From 9FT-COMBO-48-23 sp963754385 (lineage in GTDB: Bacteria > Chloroflexota > Dehalococcoidia > GIF9 > UBA5629): a DNA stretch of 64,000 bases. A model generated the notes under the pieces. It saw nothing but the letters and a program-made list of their open reading frames with translations. It did not search any database and had not been told where the DNA came from. Positions 27,631 to 35,403 of this stretch are shown in pieces. The number at the start of each line of letters is the position of its first letter. Position 1 is the stretch's first letter. A program made the translations under genes and the position numbers. The stretch lies in NCBI GenBank assembly GCA_963754385.1, contig CAVWGE010000004.1:124001-188000 (forward strand), in the 5' to 3' direction.

Positions 27631-28560
27631 GTGAAGGCAAAAGACCTGCTTTCCGTAGCCGATTTGAGCGCTGCGGAGATTGAAAAAATCATTGCTCAAG
27701 CGTTGAAAATGAAACGTGGGCCGGTGCCGCAGTTGCTGTCTGGTAAGATACTGGCTCTTGTGTTCGAGAAACCGTCTTTGCGCACCCGGGTCAGTTTTGA
27801 AGTGGCAGCATATCAGCTGGGGGGCTATTGCTTTTACCTGTCGCCCGATGAGGTGGGGCTGGGAAAGCGAGAGCCGGTTTCCGATGTAGCTCATGTTCTC
27901 AGCCGCTACGTGCATGGCATTATAGCCCGCACCTTCTCTCATGAGACTTTACAGACGCTGGCACGTTACTCAACTGTGCCGGTGATTAACGCCCTTTCCG
28001 ATTTGGAGCACCCGTGCCAGGCTCTAGCTGATATATTGACCATTAACGAGAAAAAGGGAAAACTAAAGGGCTTGAACCTGGCTTTTGTCGGTGACGGTAA
28101 TAATGTAGCTCATAGTTTGCTTCTGGCAGCCTCGCTTACCGGGATTAATTTCTGTATTGCCTCTCCGCCTGGATATACGGTGAATGATAAGATATTGCAG
28201 ACGGCCAAGGAATTTGCGGCTCATAGCGGCAGCCGGATACTCTTAACCGAGGAGCCTGAGCAGGCGGTGAAGGATGCTGACGTTGTTTATACAGATGTGT
28301 GGACGAGCATGGGGCAAGAATCCGAGGCTGAAAAGCGTCGTAAAGCCTTCGCTGGCTATCAGGTTGATGCCCGGCTATTGTCTTCAGCCAAGAAGGATGT
28401 TATATTTTTGCATCCTTTGCCGGCCCATCATGGTGAGGAGGTGGCTGTTGGGCTTCTTGATAGTCCATGCTCGGTGGTCTTTGCCCAGGCAGAAAATAGG
28501 CTCCATTTACAAAAGGCGTTGCTGGCTGAGATGTTTGGCAAGGTTGGACGCACCCGCTAG
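27631..28560 (+). CDS. argF: ornithine carbamoyltransferase
   Basis: Makes citrulline from ornithine and carbamoyl phosphate in arginine synthesis. 309 residues. Carbamoyl-phosphate site EKPSLRTRVSFE and HPCQALAD, and the ornithine-loop DVWTSMGQE typical of OTC, are present. The usual HCLPA motif reads HPLPAH here: the ornithine-contacting Cys is Pro, as in aspartate carbamoyltransferases. The SMG loop still argues for OTC. GTG start, with GGAAGG upstream. No other arg gene is in the window. Confidence 0.88.
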   Translation: MKAKDLLSVADLSAAEIEKIIAQALKMKRGPVPQLLSGKILALVFEKPSLRTRVSFEVAAYQLGGYCFYLSPDEVGLGKREPVSDVAHVLSRYVHGIIARTFSHETLQTLARYSTVPVINALSDLEHPCQALADILTINEKKGKLKGLNLAFVGDGNNVAHSLLLAASLTGINFCIASPPGYTVNDKILQTAKEFAAHSGSRILLTEEPEQAVKDADVVYTDVWTSMGQESEAEKRRKAFAGYQVDARLLSSAKKDVIFLHPLPAHHGEEVAVGLLDSPCSVVFAQAENRLHLQKALLAEMFGKVGRTR

Positions 28561-28610
28561 CAAGTGCTATTCTTTTATTAGCCAGTCACAATTCCGAAAG
28601 TGAGTAAAAC

Positions 28611-29951
28611 GTGAATCAGGTTGTAGCTATAGTTGGTCGAGCCAATGTCGGCAAGTCGACATTGTTTAACCGCCTGGCAGGTGAGCCGCTAGCTATTGTC
28701 GAGGACCTACCAGGGACAACGCGCGACCGTGTCTTTGCCGACGTTTCGTGGCAGGGACATGAGGTGACTTTGGTTGATACTGGTGGTTTGGAGCCAAAGC
28801 CGGGCTCTTCTCTGGCTCAAAAAGTTAAGGGTCAAGTAGAGTTAGCCATAGCTGAAGCTGATGTCATTATTTTTATGGTGGATGTTCGAGATGGGGTGAT
28901 TGCTGCCGATTGTGAGATAGCCGACCTGCTGCGTAGCTGCAATAAGCCGGTAGTTTTGGCGGCTAATAAAGCTGATAACGCCAGGCTGGAGAGCCATACA
29001 GCCGATTTCTACCAGTTAGGTGTTGGCACTCCGGTGGCCATCAGTGCTCAACACGGTCGGGGTATAAGCGAGCTTTGGCAAGCGATAATTCATCTCCTCC
29101 CGGAGAGTTCTATCGGTTTTGTTGATTCAGATAGACCCAAATTGGCTATTGTGGGGCGGCCCAATGTAGGGAAATCAATGCTATTGAATGCTATTGTTGG
29201 TGAGGAAAGAGCCATTGTGGACCAGGTTCCGGGGACGACCCGGGATGTAGTCGATACCGTTTTCACTCACCGGGGGCAGGAGTTGCTGTTGATAGATACT
29301 GCTGGCATCAGGCGGCGTGGGCGCGCTAGTATAGGAATAGAGTATTACAGCTTGATTCGAGCTTTGCGTGCCATTAATCGTTGCGATGTCGCCCTGTTGG
29401 TTACTGATGCCACTGAGTTTATTACTGCTCAGGATTTGCATATTGCCGGCTATATTAAGCAGGCGGGCAAAGGTATGGTGCTGGTGGTTAACAAGTGGGA
29501 CCTTGTTTCCGGGCAGCCGAAGGAAGCGTATGCTCACCAAATTCAGCAGCGGCTAAAGTTTATGTCTCATGTGCCCGTTCTTTATGTTTCGGCTAAATTC
29601 AGGCGTGGCGTAGATGGTATAATACCTAAGGCTCTGGAGGTGTGGCAGGAAAGACAAAAGCAACTGCCAGACTCAGTAGTGGATAAGCTGATTAAGGAGG
29701 CGGTGACGGCGCATACGCGGCCACGAAAAGGTTTGAAGCAACTCGAAGTTATTCGTGCCTATCAGGCGGGCATCAATCCTCCTAGCTTTGCTCTTCTGGT
29801 TAATGACCCGGAGCTAGTGCATTTCTCTTATCAGCGCTATCTGGAGAACAGGCTCCGGCAAACCTTTGGCTTTTCCGGGACCTCGTTGCGGCTTCTTTTC
29901 AAGAAGGCGAAATCAAGAAAGCGTGAAAAAGTGGGGGGTGGAAAGGCGTGA
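28611..29951 (+). CDS. der: ribosome-assembly GTPase Der (EngA)
   Basis: Two consecutive GTPase domains (GRANVGKSTLF, DTGGLEP, NKAD and GRPNVGKSMLL, DTAGIRRRGR, NKWD) and a C-terminal KH-like domain. Acts late in 50S subunit assembly. 446 residues, standard. GTG start. The stop overlaps the plsY start. Confidence 0.96.
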   Translation: MNQVVAIVGRANVGKSTLFNRLAGEPLAIVEDLPGTTRDRVFADVSWQGHEVTLVDTGGLEPKPGSSLAQKVKGQVELAIAEADVIIFMVDVRDGVIAADCEIADLLRSCNKPVVLAANKADNARLESHTADFYQLGVGTPVAISAQHGRGISELWQAIIHLLPESSIGFVDSDRPKLAIVGRPNVGKSMLLNAIVGEERAIVDQVPGTTRDVVDTVFTHRGQELLLIDTAGIRRRGRASIGIEYYSLIRALRAINRCDVALLVTDATEFITAQDLHIAGYIKQAGKGMVLVVNKWDLVSGQPKEAYAHQIQQRLKFMSHVPVLYVSAKFRRGVDGIIPKALEVWQERQKQLPDSVVDKLIKEAVTAHTRPRKGLKQLEVIRAYQAGINPPSFALLVNDPELVHFSYQRYLENRLRQTFGFSGTSLRLLFKKAKSRKREKVGGGKA

Positions 29952-30598
29952 TAATCGCTAAATTCGTCCTTGTTGCGGTGATTGGCTATCTTATGGGCGC
30001 CATTCCGTTTGCTTTGATAATCAGCAAGCGGATGGCAGGGATTGATATTTCCAAGCGAGGTAGCGGTAATCTTGGCGGCACCAACGTGTTGCGAGTTCTA
30101 GGTTTCAAGGCAGGAGCCATAGTTATGGCTCTTGACTTAGCCAAGGCATTTGCGCCGGTGATGCTGGCCAGATTCATTATAGGTGACAGTGTGCTGTCCA
30201 TAGCCGGTTTTACTATTAATTGGCAATGGGGTCAGGTCATAACGGCTTTGATGGTGATGGTGGGGCACAGCTGGTCAGTATATATTAAATTTCGTGGTGG
30301 GAAGGGTGCAGCTGCTTACTTTGGTAGCTGGTTTGCTATTTGGCCAGTGGCAGCTTTGGTCGGCGGTGTGATTTTGATAGTGACGGTTTTGCTGAGTAAA
30401 TACATGTCCCTAGGTTCCATAATTGGCTCATTGAGTATCTTATGTCTGTTCATGGTACTGACGTTGACTGATATGTCTCCCCCTGTATACTTAATTTATA
30501 GCCTGATAGCTGCAGCTTTGATTGTCTATCAACATCGGAGCAATATCAGCAGGCTACAAGCCGGGACTGAGAATCGGATGGGACTAGGCCGTAAATAG
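29948..30598 (+). CDS. plsY: acyl-phosphate:glycerol-3-phosphate acyltransferase PlsY
   Basis: Membrane enzyme adding the first acyl chain to glycerol-3-phosphate. 216 residues, about five to six helices, with the three cytoplasmic motifs RGSGNLGGTNVLR, KFRGGKGAAAYFG and the later HRSNISRL. GTG start overlaps the der stop by four bases. With gpsA 70 bp downstream it forms a phospholipid-precursor unit. Confidence 0.95.
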   Translation: MIIAKFVLVAVIGYLMGAIPFALIISKRMAGIDISKRGSGNLGGTNVLRVLGFKAGAIVMALDLAKAFAPVMLARFIIGDSVLSIAGFTINWQWGQVITALMVMVGHSWSVYIKFRGGKGAAAYFGSWFAIWPVAALVGGVILIVTVLLSKYMSLGSIIGSLSILCLFMVLTLTDMSPPVYLIYSLIAAALIVYQHRSNISRLQAGTENRMGLGRK

Positions 30599-30670
30599 GA
30601 CAGCCCTGTGATTTGATACTTCATAACCACAAAGGCGTGAAAATTCGTCTTCTCTTTTGAGTAATTGATT

Positions 30671-31669
30671 ATGCCAAAAGTTGCTGTTATCGGTGCTACT
30701 ACCTGGGGCAATACCCTGGGCAGGCTGTTGGGGGGCAAAGGGGTGATGGTCAGCGTTTGGGCGCGGACTGAAGCCAAAGCCGATGAGTTGAGAAAGGAGC
30801 ACCAAGGCTTGCTATCGAAAGATGCCTCCGCTGATTGTCTTTCTTTTACTGGTAATATTGATGAGGCATTGCACTCGGCTGAGTTCGTTATCTGTGCCGT
30901 GCCGGCTCAACGCATGCGTCAAAATTTGAGGCTGAGCAGTCCTCACGTGGACTCTTCTGTTATCCTGGTAAGCGCAGCTAAGGGGCTGGAAGCGGAGACT
31001 GGCAAAAGGATGTCAGAGGTGATAGCGGAGGAGATTGCCTCTGCCTCTCAGGACAGTATATGTGCTTTATCCGGGCCGAATCTTTCTGGAGAAATTAACC
31101 AAGGCTTACCTGCTACCTCGGTAATAGCTGGTCGGGATATGGAGGTTGCCAAAAAGGTGCAGGTATTACTAGATTCGCCGAATTTCTCCGTTTTCATCAG
31201 TGATGACATTGTTGGTGTTGAGCTATGCGGCGCCTTAAAGAATGTCATTGCTTTAGGGGCTGGAATTATGGATGGCTTGGATTTAGGCAACAATGCCAAA
31301 GCTGCGTTTATCACTCTAGGCTGGAGCGAGGTTGTTTCGCTTGGGATAGCCTTGGGAGCTAAGCCGGATACTTTTTATGGACTGGCTGGTTTAGGTGACC
31401 TCGTAGCTACCGGCAATAGTCTATTGAGTCGCAATCACTACGTAGGTTATGAATTGGGTAAAGGGCGACCTTTAAGTGACATAGTTGCCTCTATGTCCCA
31501 TGTTGCTGAGGGGGTTGATACAGCTATAGCCGCCCATCATTTGTCGAATAAGCTGAGACTTGAAACACCGATTATAAACCTTGTGTACAGCGTGTTATTT
31601 GAGTCCCTGCCACCAGCTGAGATATCAAGGCGGTTCAAGAATGGACTGAAGCCTGAATCAATCCTCTAG
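30671..31669 (+). CDS. gpsA: glycerol-3-phosphate dehydrogenase (NAD(P)+)
   Basis: Reduces dihydroxyacetone phosphate to sn-glycerol-3-phosphate, the substrate of the PlsY step encoded upstream. N-terminal Rossmann fold with VIGATTWGNTLG in place of the usual GAGSWGTA, and the catalytic region with Lys in GALKNVIALGAGIMDG. I choose ATG 30671 (MPKVAVIG); the codon at 30665 adds two residues. No clear SD. Confidence 0.94.
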   Translation: MPKVAVIGATTWGNTLGRLLGGKGVMVSVWARTEAKADELRKEHQGLLSKDASADCLSFTGNIDEALHSAEFVICAVPAQRMRQNLRLSSPHVDSSVILVSAAKGLEAETGKRMSEVIAEEIASASQDSICALSGPNLSGEINQGLPATSVIAGRDMEVAKKVQVLLDSPNFSVFISDDIVGVELCGALKNVIALGAGIMDGLDLGNNAKAAFITLGWSEVVSLGIALGAKPDTFYGLAGLGDLVATGNSLLSRNHYVGYELGKGRPLSDIVASMSHVAEGVDTAIAAHHLSNKLRLETPIINLVYSVLFESLPPAEISRRFKNGLKPESIL

Positions 31670-31692
31670 CTCTCGATGGGCGCGTCTCTAGC

Positions 31693-32787
31693 CTATTCGA
31701 TAATTTCGTGGTCTTCGCCTTCGGGCATTTTCGCAGTGGGCAGTGTTTTAGCTAATTCTTCAAAAAGTCGTCGTTGATTGGCATCCATAGATTGCGGGGT
31801 TACTACCCGGATTATGACCAGTTGGTCTCCCCTACCTTTACTGTTAAGACGAGGCACCCCTTTGCCTTTTATGCGGAACACCTTTCTGTCCTGAGTCCCC
31901 GGCGGCATCTTCATCAGTGTTTTGCCGTCGAGGGTCGGCACTTCTATGTTATCTCCCAGGGCAGCTTGAGTGAAATTAATGGGCAATTCATAGAGGATAT
32001 CATTCCCCTTACGGGCAAAGAACTTATGTGATTTCACGGAGAAGTTGATGTAGATATCGCCAGGGGAGCCGCCGTATTTTCCGGCATCGCCTTCTTTACT
32101 GAGGCGCATCTGGTAGCTTTCGTCAATTCCTGGTGGAACGGTGACCGTCAGCTTGCGTTTTATTCTCTCTTTGCCGCTACCTTTGCACTGGCGGCAGGGG
32201 TTGTTAATAACCGTGCCTTCGCCTTTGCAGTGTGGACAGGTAGCAGCGTGAACGAAGCGCCCGAAAAAGCTTTGTTGGACTCGGCGTACTTCGCCATTGC
32301 CATTACAGTTGGGGCATTTTTGTGGATTTGTTCCCGGTTGACTACCGAGGCCTTGGCACACAGAGCAGTTTTCTATGTGCGAGACCTCGAATTGTTTGTC
32401 TGCACCGAAAACAGCTTCTTCAAAAGAAATGGTTAAGTTGGCTCGCAGGTCAGCTCCCTTTTGGGGGGAACGACGTTGAGCTCTGGCAGTGGTGGCGCCG
32501 AAGAAAGCATCGAAGATGTCACCTAAGCCACCGAAGCCGGAGTCTTCGAAATCGAACAAATCTGCAGTAGCTACACGGCCATAGCGGTCATAAGAGGCAC
32601 GCTTCGTGGTGTCGGAGAGCACTTCATAGGCCTCGTTTATCTCCTTGAATTTCTCTTCAGCCGACTCATCTTTATTGTGGTCAGGATGATACTTGAAGGC
32701 TAACTTGCGGAAAGCCCTTTTAATTTCTTCGTCACTGGCGCCTCTGGGAACTCCAAGTATTTCGTAATAGTCGCGATTTCTAGGCAT
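31693..32787 (-). CDS. dnaJ: chaperone DnaJ (type I, full zinc finger)
   Basis: Hsp40 co-chaperone of DnaK. J-domain with HPD (KYHPDHNKD), a Gly/Phe-type linker, four CxxCxGxG zinc motifs (CSVCQGLG, CPNCNGNG, CPHCKGEG, CRQCKGSG) and two C-terminal beta domains. Start ATG 32787 (MPRNRDYYEILGV); codons upstream to 32808 are less likely. Not linked to dnaK, and no CIRCE is seen before it. Confidence 0.95.
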   Translation of the reverse strand: MPRNRDYYEILGVPRGASDEEIKRAFRKLAFKYHPDHNKDESAEEKFKEINEAYEVLSDTTKRASYDRYGRVATADLFDFEDSGFGGLGDIFDAFFGATTARAQRRSPQKGADLRANLTISFEEAVFGADKQFEVSHIENCSVCQGLGSQPGTNPQKCPNCNGNGEVRRVQQSFFGRFVHAATCPHCKGEGTVINNPCRQCKGSGKERIKRKLTVTVPPGIDESYQMRLSKEGDAGKYGGSPGDIYINFSVKSHKFFARKGNDILYELPINFTQAALGDNIEVPTLDGKTLMKMPPGTQDRKVFRIKGKGVPRLNSKGRGDQLVIIRVVTPQSMDANQRRLFEELAKTLPTAKMPEGEDHEIIE

Positions 32788-32901
32788 AGATAAAACAAAC
32801 CTCAACATTTCAGTATAGCTGACGGGTCAGCTTTTTAGCAAATTTTACATTAGGCCGCCTCATTAAAGCTGTATAATTTGTTTTGCACATGGTGGTAATG
32901 T

Positions 32902-33489
32902 ATGATTGGTTGTCAAATGAAAGAGAAGCTCAGGCAGGCTTTGGCTTCGTGGCAGAAGATGAGGTTAAGTGGTAGGGGGCTGACTGAAGCAGCGGTCCTA
33001 GTTCCGATTTTTTGCAAAGACGGGGAATACCATATCCTTTTTACCCGGCGAAGCGAACAGGTGCCACATCACAAGGGGCAGATATCGTTTCCTGGTGGGG
33101 CAAGAAGCGAAGATGACCCTGGCCTTTTGGATACAGCTCTTAGAGAGAGCTGGGAGGAGATTGGGTTGGAAGCCAAGGATGCGGAGATTCTGGGAGAACT
33201 GGATGATACCCCAACAACAACATCGAGTTTCAATATCTCACCTTTTGTAGCTTTTATACCCTGTCCTTACGAGTTCAGCTTGAATCGCTATGAGATTGAT
33301 GAGATTTTCAGCATACCTGTCTCAGTCTTGTTGAATAAAGCTAACAAAAAGGAGGGATGCTACACTTTTGGCAATGAGGTTTTTGTTGATTACTCCTATG
33401 AATATGAGGGAAAGGTAATATGGGGGGCTACAGCGCAGATTGTTCATCAGCTTCTTGAAGTTTGGCAATCAGCGAGTGGAGCTCAGTGA
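32902..33489 (+). CDS. NUDIX hydrolase, CoA pyrophosphatase type (NudL-like)
   Basis: 195 residues. It carries the UPF0035 signature of CoA diphosphatases (ILFTRRSEQVPHHKGQISFP, then GG) followed by the NUDIX box with ALRESWEEIGL. Family members cleave CoA to 3',5'-ADP and phosphopantetheine. Divergent from dnaJ. ATG 32902 with GGTGG upstream. Confidence 0.88.
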   Translation: MIGCQMKEKLRQALASWQKMRLSGRGLTEAAVLVPIFCKDGEYHILFTRRSEQVPHHKGQISFPGGARSEDDPGLLDTALRESWEEIGLEAKDAEILGELDDTPTTTSSFNISPFVAFIPCPYEFSLNRYEIDEIFSIPVSVLLNKANKKEGCYTFGNEVFVDYSYEYEGKVIWGATAQIVHQLLEVWQSASGAQ

Positions 33490-33565
33490 TAAGCATCTTA
33501 ATTTTCTTCAAAACAGCCTGTCCGTAGTATCTTTCAAACTCATCGTTTATGTGAATAGTTCTCAT
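33428..33565 (-). CDS. possible 45-residue protein
   Basis: Minus-strand frame MRTIHINDEFERYYGQAVLK... with a helical, charged C-terminus. It overlaps the 3' end of the NUDIX gene by about 62 bp and has only a distant purine-rich stretch upstream. Composition looks protein-like, but expression is uncertain; it may be chance. Confidence 0.25.
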   Translation of the reverse strand: MRTIHINDEFERYYGQAVLKKIKMLITELHSLIAKLQEADEQSAL

Positions 33566-33689
33566 CGTACAATGTTTATACCTTTGCCCCCTTATACAAT
33601 CCGAGCCCAATTCATTGCTAATTATAAGATAATTAATTAACTTTGTCACTATAGTTAATATTTTTTATTAATATAGATAGAGCTCATAC

Positions 33690-33718
33690 TTGACAAAGAT
33701 TAAGAAGTTATTTAAAAT
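33690..33718 (+). promoter_or_regulatory. near-consensus sigma-A promoter
   Basis: TTGACA (33690-33695), 17-bp spacer, TAAAAT (33713-33718). It is about 30 bp before the dnaJ-like gene and drives the dnaJ-like, hspR, small gene, clpC series. I found no clear HAIR inverted repeat (CTTGAGT-N7-ACTCAAG) near it. Confidence 0.82.
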
Positions 33719-33748
33719 AGTACAGTTAAAAGGCTCAAGGTGAAAGCT

Positions 33749-34732
33749 ATGCCGGGTAAAGATTTTTATGCAATTTTGGGTGTAGGTCGTAGCGCCTCTG
33801 AAAAAGAGGTAAAGCAGGCTTATCGGCGGCTTGCCCGGAAATACCATCCTGATGTCAATCCTGGGGACAAGACGGCTGAAGCTAAGTTCAAAGAGATAAA
33901 CGAGGCGTATGAGGTGCTTTCCGACCCGGAAAAGCGAAAGAAGTATGACAGTTATGGTGACCAGTGGCAATATGCCGAGCAATTTGCCAAAGCTGGCCAA
34001 GGGGCTCAACGGGATTTCAGCAGGGGGGGCACGTATACCACCTCTGATTTTGGTGACTTGGGTGATTTAGGTGATATCTTTGGTGGTATTTTTCAGGGCT
34101 TTGGTGGTGGCGCAGGCACTGCCCGACGTTCTGCCAGGGCCAGGAGCATGGAGTATCCTGTGGAGGTCACTCTGGAGGAAGCTTACCACGGTACAAGGCG
34201 TGTTCTTCAACTTCAGGCTGAGGAACCTTGCTCAGTTTGTGGTGGTAGTGGTAGGGTTGGCAGAGCACGATGTTCTAACTGTGGGGGTTCAGGCAGGTTG
34301 TTGAGACCTAAGAGGCTTGAAGTCAAAATCCCACCGGGTGTCAGAGACGGTTCGAAGGTGCGGATTGCTGGTCAGGGAAGTCAAGGCTATGGTGGGGCTA
34401 AAGGCGACCTCTTTCTGGTAGTGAAAGTACTCCCTCACCGAATCTTTGAGCGTAAAGGCGATGACCTTCATGTTGAGGCACCAGTCCCCTTGGCAACCGC
34501 CATGCTTGGTGGTGAGGTGGGAGTCCCGACACTTAAAGGAAATGTGGCTTTAAAGGTGCCGCCGGAGACCCAGAATGGCAAGGTGTTTCGTTTGTCAGGT
34601 CAGGGTATGCCGCATTTGAACGACTCTTCACGAGGTGACATATTTGCTAAAGTGAAGGTGGTGCTGCCGACAAAATTGACGCAGCAGGAGAGGAAGCTTT
34701 TCGAGCAGTTGCGAAGTTACCGTCACGGTTAA
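33749..34732 (+). CDS. DnaJ-like co-chaperone with half zinc finger
   Basis: J-domain (YAILGVGRSASEKEVKQAYR, HPD in KYHPDVNPG), a Gly/Phe-rich linker, then only two CxxCxGxG motifs (CSVCGGSG and CSNCGGSG) rather than four, and the C-terminal substrate domains. 327 residues: intermediate between DnaJ and CbpA. Start ATG 33749 with AAGGTG upstream. First gene of the hspR-clpC operon, the arrangement known from actinobacterial dnaJ2-hspR loci. Confidence 0.92.
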   Translation: MPGKDFYAILGVGRSASEKEVKQAYRRLARKYHPDVNPGDKTAEAKFKEINEAYEVLSDPEKRKKYDSYGDQWQYAEQFAKAGQGAQRDFSRGGTYTTSDFGDLGDLGDIFGGIFQGFGGGAGTARRSARARSMEYPVEVTLEEAYHGTRRVLQLQAEEPCSVCGGSGRVGRARCSNCGGSGRLLRPKRLEVKIPPGVRDGSKVRIAGQGSQGYGGAKGDLFLVVKVLPHRIFERKGDDLHVEAPVPLATAMLGGEVGVPTLKGNVALKVPPETQNGKVFRLSGQGMPHLNDSSRGDIFAKVKVVLPTKLTQQERKLFEQLRSYRHG

Positions 34733-34766
34733 GTATTGTCATTGTATTGTTGAGGTGATAAGATAG

Positions 34767-35120
34767 ATGAATTCGGCTGGTTCAGAACCGAGATATGTAA
34801 TAAGCGTTGCGGCTCGAATAGTGGGCATTGAGACGCACACCTTGCGTTATTATGAAAGAATTGGCTTAGTGCAGCCGTATCGTTCCAAGGGGAACATCCG
34901 TTACTATTCGGAGGCTGAAATTGAACGCCTGTGTCACATTAAAACCCTGATGAGCGATTTGGGAATTAATCTGGCTGGAATTGAGGTGGTAATACGTATG
35001 GCTGAGAGAATGACAGAAATGCAACGCCGAATTCAAGAGATGGAATTTGAGATTGAGCAGCTTAGACAAACTGAAACAGGAACGAAAGGGAAACTAAAGA
35101 GGAGAGTCAATGGTGACTAA
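34767..35120 (+). CDS. hspR: MerR-family heat-shock regulator, HspR-like
   Basis: 117 residues: MerR HTH (YVISVAARIVGIETHTLRYY, then ERIGLVQPYR and RYYSEAEIERL) and a short coiled-coil tail, with no metal-binding Cys. Size, HTH and position between a DnaJ-like and a Clp gene fit HspR, which represses such operons by binding HAIR with DnaK as co-repressor (family knowledge). No HAIR was seen, so its operator may differ. Confidence 0.85.
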   Translation: MNSAGSEPRYVISVAARIVGIETHTLRYYERIGLVQPYRSKGNIRYYSEAEIERLCHIKTLMSDLGINLAGIEVVIRMAERMTEMQRRIQEMEFEIEQLRQTETGTKGKLKRRVNGD

Positions 35121-35394
35121 GACAAAGATGGAACTGCAACCTGCCAAATGGCAGATTACGGCGACTACTATTCACTGTGATTTGGTTGATGACTTCGTTA
35201 CTATAATGGTGAACAATGATTGGTCGACTAAATGTGCTTGGTACAATCGGCACAAAAAGAAAGCCCTTGAGGACAAAAAGCAGAAATTAGATAGGAAAAT
35301 GAGGTTTAAGATAGAGAAATGCCATGGGCCTGAGTGCTCCTATGTTAAAGATTACCGAGATAAGCTTATTAAAGAGGAGTTTGAGGAGGAGTAA
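35110..35394 (+). CDS. small basic protein in the hspR-clpC operon, unknown
   Basis: 94 residues, rich in Lys and Glu, with Cys at TIHCDLVDD, KCAWYN and KCHGPECSY, the last pair spaced like a metal or disulfide site. No family recognised. GAGGAGAG lies before the ATG; it overlaps hspR by 11 bp and ends 9 bp before clpC, so it is surely co-translated with them. May serve in the stress response. Confidence 0.72.
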   Translation: MVTKTKMELQPAKWQITATTIHCDLVDDFVTIMVNNDWSTKCAWYNRHKKKALEDKKQKLDRKMRFKIEKCHGPECSYVKDYRDKLIKEEFEEE

Positions 35395-35403
35395 TAGAGA
35401 CCT

